In this document: positions 10,601 through 17,989 of the stretch, one piece after another
How the letters are laid out: every line of letters starts with the position of its first letter
Position numbering within the stretch: position 1 is the first letter of the stretch
Assembly: GCF_000013725.1 (NCBI RefSeq)
Contig: NC_007955.1
Span: 2,263,579-2,327,578 of the forward strand
DNA from: Methanococcoides burtonii DSM 6242
GTDB lineage: Archaea; Halobacteriota; Methanosarcinia; Methanosarcinales; Methanosarcinaceae
DNA length: 64,000 nt
Direction: 5' to 3'
Made by a program: the position numbers and the translations under genes
The notes under the pieces: model-generated
The model's database searches: none
What the model was told of the DNA's origin: nothing
The model's input: only the letters and a program-made list of their open reading frames with translations

Positions 10601-10985
10601 AATTGTTAAGATTGTTTACTATTTACTCTTTAATCCGCCAAACAAGAATGCTATTATATCAAATTATTTTGATCAATATATTCTTGACTCTCTCGTTTAT
10701 TCTCTCTATTTCTCCTCTAATTTTACCACCGTTGGCATCCCCACAGACCTCGTAGATAAAATTGCCTCCTACCTCGAACCAATAAACTACGACCGTTGGG
10801 CGCAACTCGAATTCAAAGATAAACTGACCGGGGTGGAAATGAAGGAAAAGCAGGCGTTAGAAGAGAGGAACATGACAGTTATCGAAAGGGTGTACCAGCG
10901 TCTCAAGAATGATAAAGAGATTCAGGGGTGCATCCGACAGATCAAGTCGCATCCTTGGGTGAAGGTGGTGGAAGGGGAAGCATGA
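7671..10985 (+). CDS. Large N6-adenine DNA methyltransferase, Eco57I/PglX-like, of the defence cassette
   Basis: About 1104 residues starting at the ATG at 7671, preceded by GGTGG; a GTG at 7662 in the same frame overlaps the helicase stop and is less likely. AdoMet motif I is DPAVGSGAF (about residue 405) and the catalytic motif is NPPY (about 621), in the order of gamma-class N6-adenine enzymes. The long N-terminal part has the charged helical style of the Eco57I/PglX group. The part after NPPY, about 640-1020, is the likely target-recognition domain and is visibly richer in A+T than either flank. It should mark host DNA and define the recognised sequence for the PLD-helicase. It could also be a self-contained modification-restriction subunit, but I see no separate nuclease motif. 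Confidence 0.82.
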   Translation: MTEYDLDFLKEKGFLETSINMEDKYDTAEGTVKFVSYLFDSKNRLAYFVDFNVEDIASILKVLREKRNFDYYWFWKEGRIYTFRTFGENKQFIFNTQHSRKTEYIKSKKDKLSKFSSDNPTALFDVKDVILRFYRNLWNLRLKLAKAVNNELDDRDKILAAQRLLDRLIFTYFIAEKGIIYGIDKRGNRQELSARNLFRYLIEVSGDFHSLLNVLFFDYLNDSKKNDMPIQGAEGYSLFIPYLNGGLFRERQITTPTGESIGESELEIEGFEWNDLIDALNEYNWIIDGYTDTEAEDTIGNLTPEILGHIYEKFVISVSELDDVDVDDLKKTKEGELKKGNKKIGAYYTPEAITKYIAENTIFPFAMDKLELDKKYENFADFHEAHNNDADTLNRFNEALKHIKVLDPAVGSGAFPMAAADILFDWRRKCREKLDDYHLRREIIINNLHGVDIMEGAVEICMLRLWLWLIASVDTKKEIEALPNIEFNVFEGNSLIGYVDEKEVVDLKPKNKPKARWDTLTHKQFTIDNWGEEGIFYLFQQRNDKIREYRNASGERAERLRSEIKQMTDEFNRLLDGKLLKELQNKGIDIDEDKLKELKPFHWVMQFSNVFEKGGFDVVIGNPPYVNAWEMEEGSKLIRTILPKLFNDKCPLKSHWDLYIPFIIQALEINSKQGYFSYILPNPICREKYGIEVRKYILENTNIKNILTSGVRNVFEGVSRQSIVLIIKNSKPKKVDNIISINYIDEDNNISILNSTKQSDWNNLFQCQFRYEMDSTSFDIISHIDKLKVRLGNIYYVNYGAQISSKEKGKFGKQYLLEKDPKENPKKFIEGKDLSRYSISDRGLYLDYLPKMMYGPRVPEFFESPKLITRHVSGKNDSLIFTIDKMGYYSDHGLIMSTDYENLNSKNRTSFSDYTVDSKHNYQIELLLGILNSKLMSFFYANVYATGSLQGSYSHVYPQHVRNFPISTKVKLSYSDSIVKIVYYLLFNPPNKNAIISNYFDQYILDSLVYSLYFSSNFTTVGIPTDLVDKIASYLEPINYDRWAQLEFKDKLTGVEMKEKQALEERNMTVIERVYQRLKNDKEIQGCIRQIKSHPWVKVVEGEA

Positions 10986-11641
10986 ACAAAGATTCTCCGG
11001 CGATAGCGATGGACAATACTGCAAACTTTGATCGTATATGGTCTATCCTGAAAAAAGAATATCCTGACCCTCAACCTGAGCTGGATTACAGCAATGAGTT
11101 CGAGCTTTTGATAGCTACTATCCTTTCAGCACAGTGTACCGATGTGCAGGTCAATAAAGTGACAAATGAGCTGTTCAGGAAATACACGAATGTGGAGGCT
11201 CTTGCAGCGGCTGATCTGGACGTGCTTGAAAAAGAGATATATTCCACCGGTTTTTACCGTGCTAAATCGAAGAACATCAAAAGGACATCTCAACTGATAC
11301 TTTCTGATTTCAATGGCAAGGTGCCTGACACAATGGAAGAACTTACAACCTTTCCGGGAGTTGCCCGAAAGACGGCCAATATCGTTCTTGCAAGGGGATT
11401 CGGCAAGGTGGAAGGCATTGCAGTGGATACGCATGTGAAAAGGGTTTCTGGAAAGTTGGGGCTTACTGAGAACACTGACCCGAAGAAGATAGAACAGGAC
11501 CTTATGAAGCTTGCAGAACAAAAGGACTGGGAAGATCTGTCAATGACACTCATACTTCATGGACGCAGGGTATGTGATGCAAAAAAACCTCAGTGTATCG
11601 TTTGTCTGCTTTCGAAGCTATGCCCTTCGAGTCTGGTTTGA
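10982..11641 (+). CDS. nth: Endonuclease III, DNA glycosylase/AP lyase
   Basis: About 219 residues from the ATG at 10982, which overlaps the methyltransferase stop as ATGA. An upstream in-frame start at 10928 lies inside the methyltransferase and is rejected. The helix-hairpin-helix TTFPGVARKTAN carries the catalytic Lys, and VDTHVKR the catalytic Asp. The [4Fe-4S] loop C-x6-C-x2-C-x5-C lies near the end. The enzyme removes oxidised pyrimidines in base excision repair. The overlap implies translational coupling to the restriction-modification genes, either by chance of insertion or because repair is needed with them. Confidence 0.95.
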   Translation: MNKDSPAIAMDNTANFDRIWSILKKEYPDPQPELDYSNEFELLIATILSAQCTDVQVNKVTNELFRKYTNVEALAAADLDVLEKEIYSTGFYRAKSKNIKRTSQLILSDFNGKVPDTMEELTTFPGVARKTANIVLARGFGKVEGIAVDTHVKRVSGKLGLTENTDPKKIEQDLMKLAEQKDWEDLSMTLILHGRRVCDAKKPQCIVCLLSKLCPSSLV

Positions 11642-11659
11642 ATGAATATGTTTCATATG

Positions 11660-11695
11660 TAAATTATCTGTAAATTATTTATAAATTATCTGTAA
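11660..11695 (+). promoter_or_regulatory. Direct repeat with TATA-like core before the membrane-protein gene
   Basis: TAAATTATCTGTAA occurs twice (11660-11673 and 11682-11695) with a 22-bp period, and the stretch between them contains TTTATAAATT, a good archaeal TATA box. It lies 26-60 bp before the start at 11722. The repeats may bind a regulator or may be simple-sequence drift. Confidence 0.4.
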
Positions 11696-11721
11696 GTTGA
11701 AAATGGATCTGTGGTAATAAA

Positions 11722-12465
11722 ATGAATATGCGTTCAAAATATGTGATATTTGGTTCTGCTCTTGTGCTGGTATCGGCTGTCATCCACCTGATCCACTATC
11801 TGATCTTCCATGACATGCATCACATTTCTATCTATCTTATTGGGAGGATTGCCTTCGTTCCCATAGAGGTACTGCTGGCTTCTTTGATAATCCATCATTT
11901 TCTTGAACGTATCGAGAACAAGCATAAGATGGAAAAGCTCAACATGATAATTGGAAGTTTTTTCAGTGAGGTCGGTAATGATCTTCTGGCTGTCATCTCT
12001 GATGCTGATCCCCACCTTGACCATGTAAGGGAAAAATTCGTGATAAAGGATGTATGGTCAGAAAAGGAGTTTGCTGATTTTGAGGTCTTTCTCAAAGGCT
12101 ACATCTATAAAGTTGATATGAATAAGATAGATCTGGTTCCTTTTGCTTCATCTATTATCAGTAAAAGAAATTACCTTGTGTCCCTGCTCCAGAATCCTGT
12201 GATGTTCGAGCATGAATCCTTTACTGAACTTCTTAGGGCTGTTTTCCATCTGACCGAAGAGCTGGAATATCGCGGAGATCTTTCATCTCTTCCCAATTCT
12301 GACAGGCTCCATCTTTCAGGGGATGTCAAAAGGGTATACAGTTTGCTTTCCCGCGATTGGTTGAAATATATGCAATATCAGAAAGCCAATTATCCCTATT
12401 TGTTCTCCCTTGCAATGAGGACCAATCCGTTCGATAAGGATGCAAGTGTGGTAGTAACAGAGTGA
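11722..12465 (+). CDS. Conserved membrane-anchored protein of unknown function
   Basis: A 247-residue protein. Two hydrophobic segments near residues 7-30 and 38-60, in a His-rich setting (IHLIHYLIFHDMHHISIY), anchor it in the membrane. The remaining 185 residues are soluble, charged and mainly helical, and probably cytoplasmic. I do not recognise a domain with a known job. It is preceded by a TATA-like repeat region and followed by a hairpin plus T-rich tract, so it is probably transcribed alone, between nth and dinB. Confidence 0.75.
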   Translation: MNMRSKYVIFGSALVLVSAVIHLIHYLIFHDMHHISIYLIGRIAFVPIEVLLASLIIHHFLERIENKHKMEKLNMIIGSFFSEVGNDLLAVISDADPHLDHVREKFVIKDVWSEKEFADFEVFLKGYIYKVDMNKIDLVPFASSIISKRNYLVSLLQNPVMFEHESFTELLRAVFHLTEELEYRGDLSSLPNSDRLHLSGDVKRVYSLLSRDWLKYMQYQKANYPYLFSLAMRTNPFDKDASVVVTE

Positions 12466-12479
12466 TCGTCAGGGACCTC

Positions 12480-12525
12480 AACAAGCATTTCTCTGTTAAT
12501 GCTTGTTCCTTTCCTACTTTTTAAG
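12480..12525 (+). terminator. Hairpin terminator
   Basis: AACAAGCATT (12480-12489) pairs perfectly with AATGCTTGTT (12498-12507) across an 8-nt loop and is followed by a pyrimidine-rich, T-rich tract to 12522. It sits 15 bp after the stop of the membrane-protein gene. Confidence 0.6.
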
Positions 12526-12604
12526 AGTGGAGTTCGTAGCTTTTTCCACTTTCATTCCACATACCAAATCCTTTAAACTGCCTTTACACATACTAGTTCT
12601 TACA

Positions 12605-13699
12605 ATGTCCCGCATTATCCTCCATGTAGATATGGATTATTTCTACGCTGCCATCGAAGAGCGTGAGGACCCTTCCCTTAAGGGAAAAGCGGTCGTTGTC
12701 TGTATGTATTCCAATCGTGGCGAGGAAGGAGGTGCTGTCAGTACCTGCAACTATGTTGCAAGGGATGCAGGTATTCACTCCGCCATGCCCTGTCGTCTTG
12801 CAAAGGCTGTCAAACCGGATGCTGTTTTTTTGCCAGTGAGAAAAACCTTCTATTCTGAGGTTTCGGAAAGGATAATGGAGATCATCAGGTCCTATGCTGA
12901 TAATGACGGGGAACTTTTTGAGAAGCTAGGCATCGATGAAGCTTTCCTTGAAGTGACGGCCACCTCTAGGGGAGATATTGATAAGGCACAACAGATCGCA
13001 CAGAGCATCAAGGATGATGTAAAGGAGCTGGAGGGTCTTACCTGTTCGGTGGGCATAGGTCCTAACAAGATAATCGCCAAGATGGCATCATCCCGTCAGA
13101 AGCCGGACGGTATCACTGTTATCAGGGAGGATGAGGTGGATGGTTTCCTCAGGAAGATGCCTGTGGCAAAATTATGGGGTATCGGAAAGGTCACAGAGGA
13201 AAAACTTGCCAATATGGGTATCGATATCGTGGAAGACCTTGCCGGCCACGATGTTCAGGAACTGATCTCCGCTTTCGGGAAGACGCGGGGTACGTGGCTC
13301 AAGATGGCTGCATCAGGCATCGATGACGACCCTGTGAAGGAGAAGACAAGTTCTGACCAGATCGGCAGGATGGCCTCTCTTACCCATGATACCCGCAAAA
13401 GCGATCTGGTGCTCTCCCTGCTTGATGAGCTTCTGGATGATGTGTTCAGTAAGGTCACTGCAAGAAATGTTTCATTCAGATCGATCACTGTAACAGTCAT
13501 ATATTCTAATTTCAAGACCGTTACCAAAAGCCATACGCTCAATCATCCAATGGCTGAAAAGGCAGTGCTCAGGGAAGTTTCCTATCAGATAATGGGGGAA
13601 TTGCTGGATAGCAGTACTGTCAATATACGCCGCATTGGTGTGCGTGTGGGGAACCTGCATGAGAACAAGGGTCAGAAAACGCTGGCTGAGTTCTTTTGA
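12605..13699 (+). CDS. dinB: DNA polymerase IV (Y-family translesion polymerase)
   Basis: 364 residues from the ATG at 12605. The palm motif HVDMDYFYAAIEER is at the N terminus and KLGIDEAFLEV holds the second acidic pair, where this copy has DEA instead of the usual SxDE arrangement. The helix-hairpin-helix (KLWGIGKVTEEKLANMGI) and the little-finger domain follow. The last residues, KTLAEFF, resemble the PCNA-binding peptide QxxLxxFF, which fits the pcn gene elsewhere in the window. It copies damaged DNA. Upstream in-frame codons from 12503 are rejected because the conserved N terminus begins at MSRIILHVD. A decayed copy of its 3' end lies at 15790. Confidence 0.95.
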   Translation: MSRIILHVDMDYFYAAIEEREDPSLKGKAVVVCMYSNRGEEGGAVSTCNYVARDAGIHSAMPCRLAKAVKPDAVFLPVRKTFYSEVSERIMEIIRSYADNDGELFEKLGIDEAFLEVTATSRGDIDKAQQIAQSIKDDVKELEGLTCSVGIGPNKIIAKMASSRQKPDGITVIREDEVDGFLRKMPVAKLWGIGKVTEEKLANMGIDIVEDLAGHDVQELISAFGKTRGTWLKMAASGIDDDPVKEKTSSDQIGRMASLTHDTRKSDLVLSLLDELLDDVFSKVTARNVSFRSITVTVIYSNFKTVTKSHTLNHPMAEKAVLREVSYQIMGELLDSSTVNIRRIGVRVGNLHENKGQKTLAEFF

Positions 13700-13731
13700 T
13701 ATTAGGATGCGAAGGTTCGGATTTCTCCCCT

Positions 13732-13780
13732 CGCATAGCAAGTCGGGGATATAGGTAAGAAGAAAAAACGGAACTCTTAT
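13732..13780 (+). repeat. Partial copy of the 19.7-kb hairpin repeat
   Basis: This 49-bp stretch, 33 bp after dinB, aligns with 19743-19791. The two share the segments GGGGATATAGGTAA and AAAAAACGGAACTCTTA and differ at about seven positions. Here the 5' arm of the hairpin is eroded (CTCCCC remains), so only a short stem can form. A still weaker version follows the dinB relic at 15847-15900. Confidence 0.65.
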
Positions 13781-13982
13781 TCAAAATTTATTATGTATTG
13801 TTGAATTGAAAATCCACAAAATGGGACTAAATAACTTATTCACAAATTACATTCTTTAGAAAATAGTAAAGTAAAAAAGATTAAATCAAATTTTGGAAAT
13901 AATTCTCAAAAGGTTTAAGGCATATCAAATCTTATTTACTTTGCATAATTTTATAAAGAAAAATACAAGGGTGTTGCTAAGT

Positions 13983-14888
13983 GTGAACAAAATGTTCAGA
14001 TGTACAATATGTATTGTTCTAGTGATATTTTGCATGGGATGTATAGAAAACGAACAAGAAGTAAGTGTGGAAGATATCACCAGTGAAGAAGATATACTTT
14101 TTATAAATAATAATTATAAAGAACTTGACGAAGCCGGAGATATGGCATCATATATATGCCAAATGGAAGTAATGGATTATTATAGTCAGCCTAATGTAGC
14201 TTATGTGTTTGATGAAGAAGTCTTTTATATGAATGAAAGTGAAAGGGCTAAAGTAGAGTACACAGAAGCAATTATCCACTTTAATAGAACACCAATTCAT
14301 TTTATTGATTTGAATAAAATCGAAGAGTTTGGTGAACTGAATTATAGCAGGTCTCATCTAAATTCAATTGTATCCTCTGCATTTACACCGATGTATGGTG
14401 TTGATGGTGAACAACTTAATTGTATCATATATTCCAGAAACATCCTTTTAAATCATTGTATGTCAAAGGAACATGAAGACAGGTTAAGAGGAGCCTTTAA
14501 AATAATAGACACGTGGGCTAAATTCAGAGATAGTATGATACAGGCTAATGTTCCAATGAACCGTTCTGATGCAAACAGAACGTTTGTACTTGATAATGTT
14601 GAAGACATGAATGTAATAATGGATTTAAATTGGAAACAAGCTGATCTTGAACAGTATTTTGATTTCTTAGATACATCTGGTTTCAATTCATCAAATGATT
14701 TGTTAATGTTTGCTCGCCAGTTTAGAATTGCAAAAAAATGTATTGATGATAAAGCATCCAATAGTGAACGGAATAAAATATATGAAGCAAGAGAGTATGT
14801 AATTGCTAATTTCCCGCTATACAGTGATGCTGGCATTCAAAAATCTGATATTAAAGTTTATTTTTATCGGTGTGATAACAAATCATAA
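13983..14888 (+). CDS. Putative lipoprotein of unknown function
   Basis: About 301 residues. A GTG at 13983 with AAGG about 10 bp upstream, or the ATG at 13992, gives a short hydrophobic signal segment ending in CMGC, a lipobox-like cleavage site, followed by an acidic linker. The rest is soluble and helical with no domain I recognise. The in-frame ATG at 13893 would put a basic extension before the signal and is less likely. The gene is A+T-rich compared with dinB and lies inside the relic island, suggesting acquired DNA. It would be anchored outside the cell membrane. Confidence 0.6.
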   Translation: MNKMFRCTICIVLVIFCMGCIENEQEVSVEDITSEEDILFINNNYKELDEAGDMASYICQMEVMDYYSQPNVAYVFDEEVFYMNESERAKVEYTEAIIHFNRTPIHFIDLNKIEEFGELNYSRSHLNSIVSSAFTPMYGVDGEQLNCIIYSRNILLNHCMSKEHEDRLRGAFKIIDTWAKFRDSMIQANVPMNRSDANRTFVLDNVEDMNVIMDLNWKQADLEQYFDFLDTSGFNSSNDLLMFARQFRIAKKCIDDKASNSERNKIYEAREYVIANFPLYSDAGIQKSDIKVYFYRCDNKS

Positions 14889-14968
14889 ATATTTTCTTAA
14901 GCACTTTCCAGTGCTGAGTCTTTTATTGTTTCCAACCAATTTTGAGCATGGAACTCTAGCTTTAAAAT

Positions 14969-15348
14969 TTATACCCACATCCCTAACCTATCCCTCACAT
15001 GAGCATTTAGAGTGAATGGCTTATTAACCTCCTCACCGCTGGAGTATTCAAATTCAAATCTCCATTTTCCTTTATCCTCTGCTTAATCCCCTGAAACCTG
15101 CTCTTTGAAATCCCTAATGCTCCAGCCTGCTTTTGTGAAATATTGAGAATATTTTCCATGATATCTAGCTTATTAATAAACTCTTGAGCCTTCTTCAAAT
15201 CCAATTCCTGCTCATCAATATTGTTGGCTTCTTTCCCAATGTAAACCACAGAATCAGCATAAATATGCTTTCTTTCAAGAACTCCAACCTCACTAGTGAA
15301 AGAAAGGAATATGAAATATATACTTCAAAAATGATATGCCACTCTGTA
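14969..15348 (-). pseudogene. Decayed helix-turn-helix tail, relic A (resembles Cas1-family C-terminal extension)
   Basis: Reading right to left, an open stretch without an upstream body encodes VLERKHIYADSVVYIGKE, then a helical linker and an HTH-like segment GISKSRFQGIKQRIKENG ending in NTPAVRRL. It runs, with a frame change, straight into 18 codons (15022-14969) encoding KPFTLNAHVRDRLGMWV and a stop, the end of a different tail type also found at 21426-21488. A stop codon precedes the module, so no complete protein is made. From memory these tails resemble extensions on Cas1-type integrases of Methanosarcinaceae; this was not checked against a database. Confidence 0.5.
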
Positions 15349-15597
15349 CTCTGAATAAAATTATTGATGAGTGTTTTACAATGAAATCTTCGAACTGAAA
15401 ACTCTTTGTGTTGGCTATAATTTCCCTTTTAATATTGGCAGGATATCAATAATTAGTTTAGTGCAATCTTAATATGATAAGCAATATAAATTCCTAGCAT
15501 GATTACTGCTATAATTTTAAAAAACACTGTTATATTTTGAAGTTTCATTATGATCAAGTCCTTTATTTTTTCCCTTCTCTATGAAGGTCTCTTCTTC
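15349..15597. other. Gene-free stretch within the relic island
   Basis: About 250 bp of A+T-rich sequence between two tail relics. I see no open frame with coding character, no RNA gene and no repeat that I could pair with another part of the window. Confidence 0.5.
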
Positions 15598-15789
15598 TTA
15601 ATTAACTTTTACGGAGACAGTATTCAAAGTAAACGGCTTGTCACTTTTAACATTCTGTTTCATGTGGTGTAATGTACCTTTAGAGAATCCCATTTTCTTC
15701 CATTCTTTGTAACCGATAGCAAGAATCTTCTTCCTCTGAAAATCAGTATCATTCCTTTCTACCAAAACCGCCGCCACCGGCAGTTTCTG
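15598..15789 (-). pseudogene. Decayed helix-turn-helix tail, relic C, joined to a hyuB-end fragment
   Basis: On the minus strand, bases 15789-15762 resemble the end of hyuB (AGAAACTGCCGGTGGCGGCG against AGAAACTCCCGGTGGCGGCG at about 21712-21693). The frame then encodes ERNDTD, WKKMGFSKGTLHHMKQN, and KPFTLN before breaking down. This parallels relic D at 21426-21690, where the same two parts are joined. The tail is HTH-like and similar to what I recall at the C terminus of Cas1-family proteins in Methanosarcinaceae. No intact gene is present. Confidence 0.5.
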
Positions 15790-15846
15790 GTGCATGTGGA
15801 CTTGCATGAAAACATATGTCCAAAAATTCTGACAAATTTCTTTTGA
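15790..15846 (+). pseudogene. Relic of the 3' end of dinB
   Basis: On the plus strand the 19 codons GTG CAT GTG ... TTC TTT TGA encode VHVDLHENICPKILTNFF and a stop, aligning with the last residues of the real DinB (VRVGNLHENKGQKTLAEFF). The similarity continues past the stop: TTCTTTTGATATT is shared exactly with 13691-13703, and weaker similarity runs on to about 15900. The relic starts immediately after a hyuB-end fragment. That is the junction expected if a segment from the dinB end to the hyuB end had been tandemly duplicated. Confidence 0.65.
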
Positions 15847-15968
15847 TATTCGATACAAAGGTTTGTATTTCTTCCTCTTACTACCAAGTCGAATATGCAT
15901 GTAAAAACAAAAACCAAACTTCCTATATTTATTTTGAAAAATGTTACTTTTTTAAAATTTATAATCTA

Positions 15969-17160
15969 GAGAATTGCGATTAACTGCTGATTTTTTTCAA
16001 AGCAAATTTTTCCAGCTAAAATTTTGAGCTTTTCTCTCTATTTCCAGCAGTTTGCTAGTATCTATTTATATACTTTCCAACTTTTTTGAATAGCTACCGC
16101 TATTCATCCTAATGATTTTCTTCTTATTGTCCTCAATTGATAGAGATTATAGCTGAATGCTGTAATCGCCATTTTGACATTTACTCTTGCCAACGTTGTT
16201 ACTCTTACAAATCCTGACGTAAACACATTTTTGATAACAGCATAAGGTCTTTCTCCCTTTGCTCTTTTCCTGCTTATTCTTTTGTTTCTCATCTTATCCC
16301 TAATACCAATAGGATGACCTCGCACGCCCCTTTGCATAGTTGCATCATATCCTTTTGAAATTGCACCAAAGTAACCTCTATCTCTGTAAACAACTTCGCC
16401 TTCTTCAGAAAGATCCACCTGACTATCATGAACTGAGGCAGTAGTTGTCCTATATCTCCTTATCAGATCATATTCGGTATCTTCAATGGTATGTAGTTTA
16501 TATCCAAAATGTGACTTAGATGCCTTTTTTGTCCATGTACCGTCCTTACATCTTCTGGTCTTTGCTTCATTTCCACGAGGAGTATCAAGATTTGCATGTC
16601 CTGGATCAGCATGTATAAATGTTGCATCCTGAATCATACCTTGTTTGATCCTCAAACCTTTCTTATCAAGTTGTCTTTGCATTTCATTCCAGATTTCATC
16701 TTCTTTTCCTGATTGAGCAATTCGTTCTCTAAATGCCCAAACAGTAGTATGATCTGGAATTTTTGCAGGAAATTGTTGCAGATTGATAATCTGCAACTCC
16801 TGTTAAATCTCTGATTTAACATGACCCAAGAATTTCCTAAAGGAAATTCTGTCAGTAGCTTGTCTTTCAAGTTCAGGGTCAGATAGTCCATGCCATTGTT
16901 GCAATACTAACATTTTGAGCATGACGATTTCATCAACGTTTGGTCTGCCACCGAACTCTGTTTTATTGATATACATCTCTGCTATAATTGGACGAAATGG
17001 TTTCCAATCGATGAGAGATTCAATTTCAGAGAGCTTGTCACCGAGATTTTCAAGACGTTTGTACTCTTCTTTAAAAGCAAAGTTTGTTAAGGACATAATA
17101 CAAAATTATTGTAATATATTATAAATATTGCGTCTGTTTCCGAGGTTTATCGGAATTCTC
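15969..17160 (-). mobile_element. IS5-type insertion sequence, 1192-bp variant, minus orientation
   Basis: The ends GAGAATTGCGATTAAC (15969) and CGGAATTCTC (17160) are the right and left IS ends in reverse. The length of exactly 1192 bp equals the outer IS at 1957-4293, including the 51-bp double-hairpin insert (16773-16823). The flanking 4-mers are TCTA on the left and TATA on the right, so no perfect target duplication remains. One flank has therefore mutated or been replaced by recombination. Confidence 0.88.
16104..17096 (-). pseudogene. IS5-family transposase with in-frame UAA
   Basis: Read on the minus strand, the transposase starts at 17096, meets TAA at 16805-16803 within the 51-bp hairpin insert, and continues in the same frame to 16104. 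Outside the insert it differs from the intact transposase by few residues (for example Ala-Gln-Ser for Ser-Gln-Ala near the RERI motif). Readthrough of the stop would give a 330-residue protein; otherwise two fragments of 97 and about 230 residues would result. Confidence 0.85.
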
Positions 17161-17490
17161 TATAGAGTGGTATATCATTTTTGAAGTATATATTTCATAT
17201 TCTTTTCTTTCACTGGTGAGATTGGAGTTCTTGAAAGAAAGCATATTTATGCTGATTCTGTGGTTTACATTGGGAAGGAAGCTAACAATATTAATGAACA
17301 GGAATTGGATGTGAAGAATGCTCAGAGTTTGTTGATGAGAATTTAGTCTATGATTTCATTCTGAAGCTTATACCTGAAAAAGCAAGAGAGATTGGAATCA
17401 AGCATAGGAGTGCTTAGCTTATCTGAAGAAAAAAGCAAAGGAAGATGATTTGAATGGCGAATCCAAAAAGTTATTGATGAGATTATTATA
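17161..17490 (+). pseudogene. Decayed tail, relic B, with an inverted duplicate of 15168-15348
   Basis: Bases 17161-17341 are a close inverted copy of 15348-15168, beginning exactly at the IS end. They encode the same VLERKHIYADSVVYIGKE module. After the shared part the sequence switches to another tail: fragments IPEKAREIGIKHRSA and KKKAKEDDLN in shifting frames with stops. The two relics thus share one module but carry different DNA-binding-like ends. No functional protein remains. Confidence 0.55.
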
Positions 17491-17989
17491 TTTATTCTAA
17501 AGACTCTAAATATGCATCAAAATCATTAATTTTTTCAATTTGTATTTTGTACTTTCCTTGAACCTCTTTAGCTTCATAAAAATGTACATCGATTCCTTCT
17601 TTTAGATAATTTTCATTAATGACGTTATGAATTTGTTCAACAGTCTTTCGGTTTATTTTCAAACCAAAAATAATTCCTTCTAAATCATTTTTTTCATATT
17701 TTGTAATTCCATCATCAAATTCATCCTCAAAAATTAACATTCGGAATTCTTTTTCGTATTCCCACTCAGTGTATTTAGTTAACAAAAATATGGTAAGATT
17801 TTGATTACCAAACATGTTTATTGCTGGTGGAAGGTTGTCTTCATAGTTTATATCAAAAAACGGGCTTGAAACTAATTTAGCAGATGATTTTAGATGTAAA
17901 TAATGTCCATCTTTTGCTTTTTTAGATCTGAAACAAATACAAATACCTTTATGGTTATCGGCATAATGACTCCACATTAAGATATTATT

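Noticed and set aside
10928-10984. Longer N terminus for nth
   Set aside because: The extra codons lie wholly inside the methyltransferase gene in another frame; the ATGA overlap start at 10982 is the normal coupled arrangement.
13472-13741. Minus-strand frame overlapping the end of dinB
   Set aside because: Its similarity to the minus-strand frame at 15598-15900 is only the antisense of the dinB end and its relic, not a separate protein.
15790-15846. Element attachment site in the dinB end (integration restoring the gene)
   Set aside because: The two dinB ends differ too much for a simple attachment-site duplication, and the adjoining hyuB fragment is better explained by tandem duplication and decay.
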